In this document: piece by piece, positions 12,568 through 23,794 of the stretch
How the letters are laid out: every line of letters starts with the position of its first letter
How positions within the stretch are numbered: position 1 is the stretch's first letter
NCBI RefSeq assembly: GCF_030272615.1
Contig: NC_081415.1
Coordinates: 367,458,667 to 367,522,666, forward strand
DNA: 64,000 nucleotides
Source: Cryptomeria japonica
Lineage: Eukaryota > Streptophyta > Pinopsida > Cupressales > Cupressaceae
Direction: 5' to 3'
The notes under the pieces: generated by a model
The model's input: only the letters and a program-made list of their open reading frames with translations
Database searches by the model: none
Told to the model about the DNA's origin: nothing
Made by a program: the position numbers and the translations under genes

Positions 12568-13521
12568 ATGTACCAATATCCATATTCTTGTAAAGCTCCG
12601 TGTTCAAGGATACAACATACATATACAAAATGTCAACTTTATGAAGCATACAAGCAGTTGGATTTCAGTAGCATCCCAATGTATCCATATCCATTCCCCT
12701 ATGAGATTAAAACTCGTATGATGAGGTTTCATGGAGCAGAGGGTGAATCATCAATTGAGCATTTGAAAGAATATTACCAATTTATTGAAAAATTTCAGAT
12801 TTGTAAGGAGGAATTGATCATGAAACTGTTCATGATGACACTGGAAGATGTTGCAGAACAAATTTTTAGGTTGTTGTCCCCACAAAGCATCTCATCGTGG
12901 GAGGAACTTGAATGGTGGTTTGTAGAGGAGTTCTATGGTATCACTAAAGAAAATGTATCTGTCATCAATCCATCAATCTATCCTCCACAATGTTTTACAT
13001 TCCATAATCAGATTCAAATAGATCGTTATATTGATCCTTTTGCATGTATTAATGCATTCTTCAGCATAAGGAGAAAGGAAGGAGAATCTATAAAAGGATT
13101 AATTGGTAGAACGATGACAACGTATTTGCAAGTACCTGATGATATAAGGCCTAATATATCTATGCTCATGGAATTACTCATGAGGGAATGCAGACTTGAT
13201 AATTTGGAATTAGCGTGTTCGGTTGCTATGGAGATGAACATGACACTACATGATATATGTGAAAAGAGTAAAATCAACATAAGAGATGCAAATGAAGAAG
13301 AATATATAGGAGAATCGGTTATCTATTTGGAAGGACCACCTAATGAAGAAGCAATTGATGATGTTTGTGAGTACGAGTCAGAACCTGAAGAAATTATGGT
13401 TGATAGTGATGATGATGAATGGTCTCCATGTAAAGAAGCATACTTGTTTGACAATGAACAAATGGTTGATTCATCTGTACATGAGAACTGCAATGATTTA
13501 ATTGGTGAAGAAGAAGAATAA
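12568..13521 (+). CDS. gag: gag-like protein, copy 2 (best preserved)
   Basis: This uninterrupted frame of 317 codons starts at the ATG of MYQYPY; codons further upstream have no ATG. It resembles the gag domain of plant LTR elements: a leading Tyr/Pro segment, MRFHGAEGESSIEHLKEYY (about residues 52-70), a Trp-rich core SSWEELEWWFVEEFYG (about 112-127), and FFSIRRKEGESIKGLIGR. A strongly acidic C-terminal third follows (EPEEIMVDSDDDEW). No CCHC knuckle is present, so RNA binding would need another region. The stop at 13519-13521 is inside a motif that stays open in copy 1, so the original protein was longer. It would act in the cytoplasmic virus-like particle. No protease or polymerase lies nearby. 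Confidence 0.7.
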   Translation: MYQYPYSCKAPCSRIQHTYTKCQLYEAYKQLDFSSIPMYPYPFPYEIKTRMMRFHGAEGESSIEHLKEYYQFIEKFQICKEELIMKLFMMTLEDVAEQIFRLLSPQSISSWEELEWWFVEEFYGITKENVSVINPSIYPPQCFTFHNQIQIDRYIDPFACINAFFSIRRKEGESIKGLIGRTMTTYLQVPDDIRPNISMLMELLMRECRLDNLELACSVAMEMNMTLHDICEKSKINIRDANEEEYIGESVIYLEGPPNEEAIDDVCEYESEPEEIMVDSDDDEWSPCKEAYLFDNEQMVDSSVHENCNDLIGEEEE

Positions 13522-14710
13522 TCACTCAGTAGTGAACAAATTTCAGATTTGCTGGATATAGAGTATCATAAATATAAGAGAGATTCAAAACCTCTATCTC
13601 TTGCACAAATAAAATTTGATACTAGAGATATGCATCATAGAAATTCATGGAAGACATAGGAGGTTGTATCTAATAAAAATGTGCATTGTGATCAACACAT
13701 AGAAGAACCTCAATTATTTTGCCAATGGCCTCCAAATTTTTTCAAATCCATTATCTGGTGAAGTCTCAGAGGAACCTCAATTATTTTGCCAAGGCATATA
13801 CACATATGGTATGTTTGAATTTTCTAGTCCAATGTTTGGAGAGGAAAAAGTAAGTTTAGATGGAATGAGCGGTATAGTGATGGATGTTGGTTCAGTGGGA
13901 AAATATGAGGTGTATATTTCTGTGGAGGAATGTGAAACAATATCTAAAAAAAAAATTACTTCTTGAGTTCCAATGTTGACATCGCTAAGGATGAAATAAA
14001 GGTTGAACAACTATTTTTTTTTATTAAAGTGGAGAACCCCTATAATATAGAGATGAACAATAGGGCATTTGTGGACATGAAGATACTTCAAAAGGAAAAT
14101 AGGAAAAAATATAAGTTTTTAACTTTTTATGAGGAAATACCCAAAGAAGAGTAATAATATTTTGAACCCTAATGTTGATATCTCACCTAAACCTAAGCAT
14201 GAAGTAGAAGGCAAAAAGAAATATCAAGTGGGTAATGTGCAACATGCTCGAAAAAGAGGTACGATAAATAAGTACATGTAAACCAGGGACAATTTCAAAG
14301 TGTGGATATAATAATTTATGAAATTCCAAAGTCCCCAAAAGTAAGGGGAAAAGGAGAAAGTAATTAACCGAGTAATTACTCAAAAGACCATTATCCAGGT
14401 TATAGGACAAATTATAATAATAGAAGTCACTATAACATACATGACAAACATGGAAAGATGAAAATTGATGTGCCTCATGATGAATTCAACTTGATCAATG
14501 ATATGTGCCAAATTAGAATGTTGTTCGAAAATGAGAACCAGGTGTTTGATCTAGGAAAAATGAGTGTTCATGTTTTTGGGACCTAGGGGTCACTAGATGC
14601 AATTTTAAAATAATCTACAGAAGGGAGGTGATTGGAAATTGTCTACCCTACTAGAGAAAATTGGATTCTTGCTATGCCCATAGGGGGCATACATCCCCAG
14701 ATAGAGCCAC
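13522..14710 (+). other. 3' internal region, copy 2, with degraded reading frames
   Basis: This is the counterpart of 7501-8669. The gag frame remains open for about 45 codons past the stop (LLDIEYHKYKRDSKPLSLAQ) and is then lost. A short duplication is present: GAACCTCAATTATTTTGCCA occurs at about 13706 and again at about 13771, while copy 1 has it once. A second frame near 13963-14154 is related to 7922-8326. No domain is recognised. Confidence 0.5.
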
Positions 14711-17700
14711 TGTTGGAACCCTAAATAATGGCAAAATTTAGGGTCTCCTAAATGAGATAATTTAGTGAACACCCCCAAAAATGCACCCATGAATCTTGAT
14801 CTCGATGGGAAATTTGACCTTGCAATTATGTTTACCACCCATAAATAAGCATGATCATCCATATTGAGCTTCCCAGAATCAAATTTGATGCCTCTGTCAA
14901 GTAGCAAAATTTAGGTACACACTAGTCTAGTCACATAGCCATTCCATTAAGGCCACCTTTGGGAATTAATTCCTTTTTATCCGATGATCGTCATACAAAA
15001 CCATCTTGGGACAACATTGATGTCACATTAATAAGTATTCTAGCAATATTTGTAAACATTGGAGCTTGTTTTATATTTTTCCTAAGCTCCAACTTTTTCG
15101 AGTTTGGATTGTCCTCAGAACAACATATTGTCAAAAACACTCTAGAGGCCAACTTTGATGGATAATATCTCACAGGTCAAGATGGATTTTACAGAACCAT
15201 TTTTTGCTTCAAATTATTGGCTCAGATGTCTACATGCTTTCCTGCATGGGTGGTCTAAAGAAATTTTTTGATAGGATTTTAAATTGTTTCGTGACTGCCT
15301 TGGGCCAAAAAACACGTCTGAAAAAAGTTTCAAATTTTGAGATCTTGAAAGCGACCCACGTATTATTTTGGTCTCAAGTGATTCTGGTTCCGATTTCATA
15401 GTCATACAAGATCATATGGCATATTATTTTAATCTTCTCTCGAGTGAGCAATGTAGTTGGCAAGGTCAATTTATAAAAGAGGTACTTGAAATTTGTGAGC
15501 TGCTAAAAAATGGATGAGAAACCCATGTTTTATTTTAAATGTCATAATGGCTTGCAAATTTTCATGGCTTGAAGATGCACGGTTTGACTACAGTAAAATT
15601 TCTCTGAAATGGCAAGAAGACAAAGTAAAATATTTCTATATTTTTCTATAGTTTCTGATATCAAATTATGGAATAATTAAATATTTAAATCATCCGAGAG
15701 GCAAAGAGTTGAAAGGAGGTAGTTTGGTCAGGTATTAAAGCGGAGATGCAATGGTGGATATGTGAGCGCGATGAAATCAGAGACATAGCACAGTAATTGT
15801 TTGCACCACTCTTCCTGAAGGTACCATCACATACAATTGTCCATTTACACAAAATGAGTTTGTTAAATTTTTAAAAAGAAAAACATTCTGGAAAATGTAG
15901 TTGGCCGATATTATGCCAAGTTTGCAGCCTTCAACCAACATGGTAGCCTTGGAATCAAGCATGGACAAATAAAGATATAAAGTGAGCAACATATAAATGT
16001 AATGAAATGGCATGTGAAACATACAAGCTGTATTAGCAGACATAGCACAAAATTTTAGCCTCAAGGAAATATGGTATCATGGAATGCAAGGTTGATCTAT
16101 TTACAGGTTTTAAAATTTTACAAGCAAATACAATTCACAGGCATCGAACTAGATTATATGACTTCCCAGCGAGGAGTTTCAAACAATGACTGAAGAAATT
16201 CAAAACAACTGCAACTACAAAGATGGGTAAAATTGTTGAAAAAGCATTAGATCTTATTTAATAGTCCTCAGATTTTGATGAAACTTTGATATCTATAAAT
16301 TTGAAAAGTGTTTCATCGATAAATCCTATGAATTAAAACATAGAGGAGTGGGGCAAAGATGAAGCGATAGGAATAGGCAGAAGTGTAAAAGTCAATCACA
16401 TAAATTTTGCCAACATCCTCCTTGTCTACGGTAGAGGTATTTTGTTGATTATTGACCTTGCAAATTCCATGGTGGATAAATGCAAAATGGAGGCACCGCA
16501 AAGGAATAATGTTCATGACACTAAAGTAAAAATAATGATGAGTAAATCATTTTGTTGGTGAGGGATATATTTCACTGAAATACCAATGGCAAGAAATCCT
16601 AAAAGGGCGAGGAAATAATTTTTACTTAAGGGTGAATGATATTATATTGTAAGTGTAGAAATTTCATAAAATTGAGATAGAGTGGGGTAAGAACTTAATT
16701 GGTGAAAACCTCAAGAAAATAAACTATTTGGCAGAGGATATTGATTAAACATATATATTACTAAGAGTGTTATGTATACTGGGATTAATTTATCAAGGTA
16801 AAACATTTGATATGAATCTAAAAATATCGAGTAAAATATTGTTACCCAATGTAAAGTGTTTTCCATAGATAAGGAGTACGGAAGAAGAATTATGTTCTCC
16901 TGGGTAACAATGTCTTCTAGAATGTTTGGGAGAATTAGCCTCCAAATTGGTGAGATGATTCAATGAGATTATGAAGGCCAACATCAAGTAAAAGCATTAT
17001 TTTTAAGGAATAAAAAATGTGGCGAGTGAAATAAGTTCATAATTACAAGTGAAAGAATATGAGGAAAATATTTTACCAAAGGGTTTTGTTTCAGTTATAA
17101 GAGTAAAATGCAATGTTAGAGGGGATTTTATTCTTACTCGTACTATTCCACAAAAGGAATGGATGGTAGAAAGTTTTATTCATAGGTGAGGAATTTTTAC
17201 ATAAATGCCATATGAGTAAATATAAGAATACAAATGTGAAGATGTTGGCCAAAGAGGAGTGATAGTCATTACCAAAGATTAATATATTATGAAATACTTT
17301 AGTCATAAAGTATTATTCACAAAAAAAAAAATACAAATTAAAGAGTGATTAAAGAAGTATCCAAACCTTGTAGCCAATTTCCGTAAAAAATTCAAGCACG
17401 AAGATTGTCAGCGCATGAAGAGTGTTATTATTTTGAAGTCTTAAGATTAAAGTAATTAAAATTAAATATTTTATTCATAGTTAATTAAATGTAAAGTTGC
17501 ACTAAACAAAGTGAAGGGTCATAACCCTAAAAAATGTAATGTATATGTGTGAAATCAAGACTGAAGAGATTGATGGGATTTTTTAACAAAATAAATAGAA
17601 TATAAACTCTGGCATACTATTGTACCATTTTGAGATTTTTAATAGAATTAGTCATTTTCTTCTACATATGTGCTATGGATTATCTCATTTTCTGTAGGCA

Positions 17701-18445
17701 GTTGTTTGTGATATTATCTGCAGTAGATGAGGTTATTCATATTCTTACAATGAAGTCTATGTTCCTATTTTATAAATTTGGATTAAAAAGATCTACTCGT
17801 GGATTGTAATTTTTCCTTGTAGTTCTTCCTTGAATGGTCCCTTGAGGTTAGGGTAAAATTCATTTAGGTGGTTTATGATATAAACATTTATCAGATCTCA
17901 TAAGAAACAGTAACTGACAGATTTACCAAAGGGGGTAGGTTTAAAAACTATCTCACAAACCATACATTAAGTCCTAGAGAAATATAAGACTCCGTAGGCC
18001 AAATAATAGGAAAGACACTGGCCATTCACAAATCACAACCTTTACCATATTAATTACCTTTGCATTAAAACTATAGGATAAGTGAGTAGGATTCATAGAA
18101 CCAATTAGAAATAGTATACATACATATAAATTTGAAGTACAAAGATCAAATAGCTTCCACAACAACAATCTTGAACTCTTCTAAAATCACCTCTTCTAGG
18201 AATCTATGTCATTCTGAGGTAGGGAAGATTTTAGACCAAGATACTCAATCCTCTATAAAAAGAATTGGTCATGAAAAGCCACTAGTGAATAGGTATACCC
18301 GCTTAGATCTTGTAGAGCCTAAAGTGAGGGAGTTAGTAACCAAATAGGTTCACTCTATAAGTTGGCCAAGTCAAATTGGAGGGTTTGATCATAGGAGTTG
18401 GCATTTCCTTAGAACCTATCCAATCTATTGATTTGAGATCCAACA
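14711..18445 (+). repeat. long LTR, copy 3
   Basis: This LTR is 3735 bp, from TGTTGGAACCC to GAGATCCAACA, the best preserved inverted-repeat end of the three. It is followed directly by GGGAT and not by a PBS, marking it as the outer 3' LTR. It is non-coding. Confidence 0.85.
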
Positions 18446-18450
18446 GGGAT
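18446..18450. repeat. target-site duplication GGGAT, right copy
   Basis: These bases follow the CCAACA end of LTR 3 and are identical to 2594-2598. Confidence 0.88.
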
Positions 18451-19408
18451 AATAGAAGAACATGGACATGCATAGAAGAATGGTCACAAAAGAGCAAGAA
18501 AGGAGAGAGAGAGAGAAGATCTATAGTGCTAATATTGCTAAGCTAACACAACATCCGCCTCCTGATCTTGCTAATCACTATTTTGGGAAGGCGAGCAGCA
18601 TGCCAGAGGAGCAACATCAAGCACAATAGATGGAGCTATCACAAGATCCAAACAAGGACTATGCTCATGTTGTAAGTCACTTTGTTCGATTCTAGGAGCT
18701 AAGATTAGGGTTTGTGAAAATACAACTGATAAATGCTTGTCCACATCAACATATTAATACTCACTATCGAAAGCATAAGGAGTTGTATTTCCATCATGAA
18801 TAACATTTTCACCCATGTCTTCATCAAATTTTAGAGAAAGAGGAGCAAGAAAATGAATAGGAGTAAAGCCATCACATGTTTTGTGCAACTTATGATTTGG
18901 ATATGTAGGTTGAACATATTTCTTAGGAGAAAAGGGAATCATGTCAACTATTGGAGTCTTAGGAGATTGAGTATTTTGAGGGACAAATTCACAAGCTCAA
19001 ACACGACATCTTCATCAACGTTCTCTCACACAAAGATTCTATCGAGTCTTAGTGGAAGGCTGAGAAGGAGGGGGAACACTTGAAAAAGTAGGAATATTTC
19101 TCTCCTTGATAGTTGAAGGTTTAGGTTGAGGTCTTTTAGGTTGAACAAGAGGAGAAGCAAGCCTCTTCTCTCGATAAGAGGAAGGAGGTGGAATTGCACC
19201 ATACAAAGAAGGAATATTAGGTGTAGGAAGGAGACCAGGTCCATCATGAGGAGGAGGTACAGGTCTAACCTTAGGAAGAATATTGTTGTTCTTCTTAGGA
19301 GAAGGTATAGTCACATCCATAGGAATAGATTGATGATCTTTCTTAGGAGGGAGATTAGTTCTATCTGTGAGGGGAAGAACTTTATCTTCAAGTATGATAG
19401 GAATGTCA
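18451..19408 (-). pseudogene. 3' coding part of the host Gypsy gag-protease gene
   Basis: On the minus strand this segment continues the frame that is cut at 36368 by the CACTA insertion; the frame stays open across the junction. The first part (19320-19039) is proline-rich, with IPSPKK, VPPPHDGPGL and IPPPSSYREK. The second (18942-18754) reads MIPFSPKKYVQPTYPNHK, then PIHFLAPLSLKFDEDMGEN and IHDGNTTPYAFDSEY. This is followed by degraded sequence with several stops up to the composite element. It lies downstream of the protease-like region, where pol would be expected, but I see no reverse transcriptase motif such as YxDD. Confidence 0.6.
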
Positions 19409-19411
19409 AGT
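19409..19411. repeat. target-site duplication AGT, left copy of the CACTA element
   Basis: AGT directly precedes the element end TACTAATACATTTGGA. The identical triplet follows the other end at 36365-36367. Three base pairs is the standard duplication for CACTA transposons. Confidence 0.75.
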
Positions 19412-19427
19412 TACTAATACATTTGGA
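19412..19427 (+). repeat. left terminal inverted repeat of the CACTA element
   Basis: TACTAATACATTTGGA is the inverted partner of 36349-36364. The first base differs from the canonical C, which would probably weaken transposition. Confidence 0.75.
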
Positions 19428-19800
19428 CTAGATTTTTGACTGAGGTTTCCGACAGAGAAGTTATATTGTGGCCAAATTTGTTTTTTTTTGAAAAAATGCC
19501 CGCATTCGTCATAATTTCGACGGAAATTTCCCATTTGATTTCGACGAAGAAGGCATTAGCAATGAGAATTTTCTTTTTTTCAAAAAAGAGCTCAAGTTTG
19601 TCAGAATTACGACGACAGCGACCATTACAAAATAAAAAAAGAGGCAGGGAATTCATTTGTGAATTGCAATCCCACATAGGCGTCTGTGGCGACTTCAACC
19701 CCCAAGAACATCAAACCCGTGTTGAAGGCAATCCCGCATAGGAGGTAGATTCAAATTGCCCTAGTTTTTAATTTCATGTTGCAAAAAATATACATGTGGT
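19428..19800 (+). promoter_or_regulatory. left subterminal repeat region of the CACTA element
   Basis: Short copies of a TTTCGACGR-like motif occur at 19515-19523 and 19539-19548, with related ATTACGACGAC at 19605-19615 and TTCCGAC near 19447. The right subterminal region has the same motif. In CACTA elements such arrays bind the regulatory transposase protein. No gene is supported here. Confidence 0.55.
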
Positions 19801-19816
19801 GGTTAATTGTCCTAGT

Positions 19817-20611
19817 TTAATCTCGTAAAACCATAGAACTGTGATTGAGGAGTGAGCGTTCAATTTTGTAGCAGCAATCCCTTCCTCCCGTATACACACG
19901 TGTTGATTGTTCACATGAGATCACATCTCTTTGCAGCATCGTATCAAACAATTCACTAGCCTTGTCCATGTTTCCACATTTTGCATTCATGTCAATTAGG
20001 GCATTTTCAAGTACAACACCTAACAAAATTCCTCTATCCATTATGCTTTGATGGATGTCCATACCTTGTTCCAAAGCTCCCATTTTTGCATAGGCAGGGA
20101 GGATGCTAGCAAAGGTTGTGGAATTTGGCTTTATGCCTTCCAATTTCATTTGCTTGAAAGTGTCTAAAGCCTTTTTGACAAATCCATTTTGTGCATATCC
20201 AGCAATCATTGCAGTCCACGAGACAACATTTCTTTCAGGCATTCTATCAAACAGTTCACGTGCCTTGTCTATGCTTCCACATTTTACATACATGTCTACC
20301 AGGGTAGTTACAACTACAACATCTGACAAAATTTATGTATCCTTTATGCTTCGATGGATGTCCATACCCTGTTCCAAATGTTTCATTTTGTCACAGGCAG
20401 GGAGGATAGTAGCAATGGTCATGGAATTTGGCTTTACACTTGCCGATTGCATTTGCTTGAAAGTTTCTAAAGCCTTCTCAACAAATCCATTTTGTGCAGT
20501 TGCACCTACATCTGACAAAATTCCTCTATCTTTTATGCTTTGATGGATGTCCATATCCTGTTCCAAAGATCCCATTTTGGCATAGGCTGGGAGTACGCTG
20601 GCAAATGTAAC
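19817..20611 (-). pseudogene. captured fragment of a pentatricopeptide repeat (PPR) gene
   Basis: The minus-strand frame gives tandem 35-residue PPR units with signature words such as LVDMYVKCGSIDKARELFDR, MPERNVVSWTAMIAGYAQNG, ALDTFKQMKLEGIKPNSTTF and ILPAYAKMGALEQGMDIHQS. PPR proteins bind organellar RNA. The segment starts abruptly at about 20611, just after a TTTCTTTAG that could be an old splice acceptor. One in-frame TAA lies at 20333-20335. Near 20500 the sequence jumps from GILSDVG to ATAQNGF, which implies loss of roughly one repeat's worth of sequence. The frame ends beyond the repeats at 19817. The short length, stop and internal deletion mark it as a transduplicated fragment, not a working gene. 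Confidence 0.85.
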
Positions 20612-20619
20612 TAAAGAAA

Positions 20620-22075
20620 TGAAATGATCAGCTCCAAAGACGTCAAACCACTACTAACAAAACCGAGAGTCTAAAATATGATAGGGAATAGTGTGAGCTG
20701 TCCTGAAATAAAATATTTTATTTTCAATTTCAACTAAAACATAATTACTCAGCCATTTAATGTTATTAATAAGTGTTTAATTTATGAAAGAGATAAATGG
20801 TTGGCCACAAGTACATGAGTTAGTAAATGCACACAAATAAGTGAATTTGATATTCAAAACTATCTACAATGAATTCAATTCTTGTCCATTAGTCATTTAT
20901 GTTTGCAATAAGCATCTTTCTTTGTTTTTCTTAATCTTTATTCATAGTTATGTGCATATTTCACATTCTATAATTAGGATATCAATTGCTATGGCTGAAC
21001 ACTAGCATGATGTTTGTGTTGTGGTATAGATGCGTGGAAACATAATTATGGGATTGTTATATTATAGAGATCATAAATCTAGATATTGCATATTATTTCT
21101 AGCTCTTCTTGGATTGAGTCTAAAGTTGACATATAGTCATAAAGCCATTATTAGCCGATCTATCCATTTCTAGTAAAGACAATTGAGAAAGTCATTTTGA
21201 TATTGAGAGTTTCTTATCTATTTACCTATTGATCATTATTAAGCCATAATATTTAGGTCTATTTATCTCTCTTGCAAAACCTTTGTAAGTGTCCTAGATT
21301 GTCCCTAATACTCACTCTTCAATGAAATAGTGGAGTTCTAAAGATTTGTTGCATAAGATGGTGTTGAACATATCAACAAGGCTAGCATGGAAGGCATGTT
21401 CAAGCTTCCACTTGTACAACTTACAACAAATGATTTATTGATAGAAGAAATTCTTGAAATATGAATACAATCGAAAGACAAGTAAGTACATACAAACCTC
21501 CTCAGTTGAAAGTAAAATCTGTGTATAAAAAGAGTATATTGAATCCCAATCCATAAACACAATAGAGATACCGATGGAGACTTAATTGGATGTAGAATGT
21601 CACGCCAAAGTTGTTAGAGTATGCTAAGCTAGTACATAATGTTTCCTAAAGCCACATTAGTATTTTACCTAGATCATTATCTACCAAAACTAACTATAGT
21701 AATCCTTTTGAGGATTCATTTCATGGTGCTAGATCTTCATTTAGTTCCACTTCTTGTTGGAGAAAAGAACATTTATTTCTTGAGGTAGATGAATATCACA
21801 TCAACAAAGGACAAGACCCTTTCTAGAATATAACAAATTCTACTCCAACAAAAGATCATGGGGATTTCACTAGAGATATTGAATAAGAGATAGACTTCTA
21901 CTGCTGCATTAAAAGCATTGGCATGTTCTTCATTTATTGATATAAACTCTCTATGATGCCACCACAACCAACAAAGGTGTACAAAGTTGTTTGCAATGCA
22001 TGGATTTTTAGGATTGTCCTATGAGAAAATAGAATTAAAGTATGGAAGCAGGATCTGCCAGCTCCTTAGGGAATC
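20620..22075. other. CACTA interior without a recognised gene
   Basis: This is AT-rich sequence with only short incidental frames. I see no domain or clear repeat in it. Confidence 0.5.
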
Positions 22076-22078
22076 TTG

Positions 22079-22738
22079 ATGAAAAATAACTGTAAAATAT
22101 TTGGGCAAGCTTATATGCAAAAACTCATGCTTCGTGATGGGTTTATGTACAAAAATAAGCATGAATTAAGTGGTAAAGGGGCTTCTGGAAACAAGAGGGA
22201 CAGAGAGGCAGTGGAAGTGAAAACTTATGGTGTTGTGTCTGCTCCATCTCAGAATGGGAATGATGAAGGTGTTGTAAGAGGAGCTGAGAAGGGTGTTGGA
22301 AGAAGTGGGGGTGTTTACATTCCCCCATTTAAGCTGGCTCAAATGATGAAAGATGTGGAAGACAAGAGCAGTGTGGAATACCAGCGCATGACATGGGATG
22401 CCCTTCGGAAGAGTATCAATGGGTTAGTAAACAAGGTAAATGCATCTAACATCAAGAAAATCATTCCAGAGAAGCAAAAGTCTATTCCTGTGTCAGATGA
22501 ATCTACCTCTAATGATGATTCTTCTAGTTCATCAGGTTTGTCAGATTCTAATACATCAGACTAAGATTCTGAGAGTGAAACTGACAGTGAGAGCAGTAAG
22601 GAGTCACCAAGAAAGAAAAATAATTCAAAGCATGACTATGAGTATGAAAAAAAAAGAAGAAAGAAAACGTCAAGGGCATCTGACTCAGAGGATGGAAGTG
22701 ACAGTGAAAAAATCAAAAGGAAAAAGAAAAGGAATTAA
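22079..22738 (+). pseudogene. captured, internally deleted fragment of the splicing factor CWC22
   Basis: The frame opens at ATG 22079. Residues about 78-130 match the start of the MIF4G region of CWC22, a spliceosome and exon-junction-complex factor: GGVYIPPFKLAQMMKDVED, SSVEYQRMTWDALRKSINGL, VNKVNASNIKKIIPE. The sequence then jumps directly to a Ser/Asp/Glu-rich tail and a Lys/Arg-rich end, which in CWC22 proteins lies several hundred residues further on. The MIF4G core and MA3 domain are therefore missing. An in-frame TAA at 22562-22564 precedes the basic tail, which ends at TAA 22736-22738. The identification rests on family knowledge of the conserved N-terminal MIF4G motif. It is a chimeric capture inside the CACTA element and is unlikely to be functional. 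Confidence 0.8.
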
Positions 22739-23165
22739 AAATCTTTCTAGTCAGTTATTCAAGGCTCCAATAGACACCGTTTTCCTGGACTGTGACAAAC
22801 AAAAGAATCAATCCCAAGTGCTTTGGTTTTATAATAGATGATTATAAGATGCTACAATGTTGTCTTATGTATTTTAATAGCCATGAGTTTTAGAGTTCTG
22901 TACTTGACAGGTAATGGATAAACAGTGTTAGGAGGAGAAAATATTGAAGGCCAAGTGTAGATTGTGATAATACTAGATCAATGAATCCTGTTATTTATTG
23001 AGTATTTCTTGTTTTCCATGTTTTGTGATGTACCATAAGAAAACTAGAAATCTAAATTCAATAATATGCTCTATTCAATGATGATAATTTCTATTTTCTT
23101 GCCTATGAAGAAAGACCATGTCAGACAATATCAACGAACAATAAAATAAGGAGACAATTGCTAGA
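22739..23165. other. spacer between the captured CWC22 fragment and the transposase remnant
   Basis: AT-rich sequence without a supported gene. It may include former 3' untranslated sequence of the captured gene. Confidence 0.4.
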
Positions 23166-23794
23166 TTGTGGTCTAACTTGAAAAGAAAAGGTGATGGAAA
23201 ATGTTATTTTCCGTGCAAAATTTGTAAGGGGTTAAAGACTAGAAGACTTCTAATCAAAACAATGAAGAAACATTGTAGGCTGCATGGTCACATTGAAGGT
23301 GGACATGATTATCATCCATTGGTAATTTTTTCATTATATCGTGGTGACAATTTATATACATAATAAATCACATGATGATGAGATCATGATCATGGTTTGT
23401 TTATGTTTATCAATTTTATATAGGTCGAGAACCCCCAAGCACATGGTATGAATCAACACAACCCTGAGAATATGGTTTTTGAAGTGGACGAACATGGAGG
23501 TGTGAATATCGAAGCTGAAGATAATTTTCCCATGGAAGATGAAGATCATGAGCCAGAAAACACAATTGGAGATGATGGTACAAATACATTGATCCATGAC
23601 TCATTTAGTACTTGCGCAATTGATCATGATGATGAAGATGACCTTGATGTTGTTCATGATGTCCCTTTACTTGAGAAGGCATCTGAGGCCCTTTATGAAG
23701 GCTCACAGGCAACTATTCTCTCTGTTGTATTGTTGTTGGTGAACTTGAAGGTTATGAATGGTTTATCCAACATAACAATGTCACGTATGTTAAG
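23166..23794 (+). pseudogene. CACTA tnp2-type transposase, N-terminal exons only
   Basis: Two exon-like segments (23166-23321 and 23424-23794) are separated by a 102 bp intron with GT and AG ends, and the frame continues across it. Exon 1 carries paired cysteines and histidines (CYFPCKICKG, then HCRLHGH and HDYHPL), resembling the transposase-associated zinc-binding region of plant CACTA elements. Exon 2 is acidic and ends with LLEKASEALYEGSQATILSV and LVNLKVMNGLSNI, like the segment that precedes the catalytic domain in tnp2-type transposases. It ends at a good donor (AAG/GTATGT), but no catalytic exon follows. No ATG is visible at the start of exon 1, so a 5' exon may be missing. Confidence 0.65.

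Larger units (their letters stand above)
2599..18445 (+). mobile_element. three-LTR composite of a large-LTR, gag-only retrotransposon
   Basis: The order is LTR (2599-6367), internal (6368-8669), LTR (8670-12408), internal (12409-14710), LTR (14711-18445). Each LTR starts TGTTGG and ends in a form of CCAACA (CAAACA, CGACA, CCAACA). Both internal regions are 2302 bp long, begin with a primer-binding site and contain the same gag-like frame. Only one pair of GGGAT duplications flanks the set, so this is one insertion later expanded by unequal recombination, not three insertions. LTRs of 3.7 kb around a short internal region without pol fit the large retrotransposon derivative (LARD) type. Plus orientation follows from the PBS and gag. 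Confidence 0.88.

Noticed and set aside
2589-14907. Similar minus-strand frames of 68-100 codons at 2589-2795, 8564-8866 and 14605-14907
   Set aside because: Each overlaps the start of one of the three long LTRs; they look conserved only because the LTRs are recent copies of each other.
10759-17306. Other repeated short minus-strand frames inside the long LTRs (for example 4716, 10759, 16793; 5014, 11057, 17091)
   Set aside because: Same reason: LTR copies. No ATG context or domain supports translation, and the strand is antisense to gag.
19039-19431. Plus-strand Arg-rich frames at 18853-19431
   Set aside because: They are the antisense of the proline-rich Gypsy region, which reads on the minus strand.
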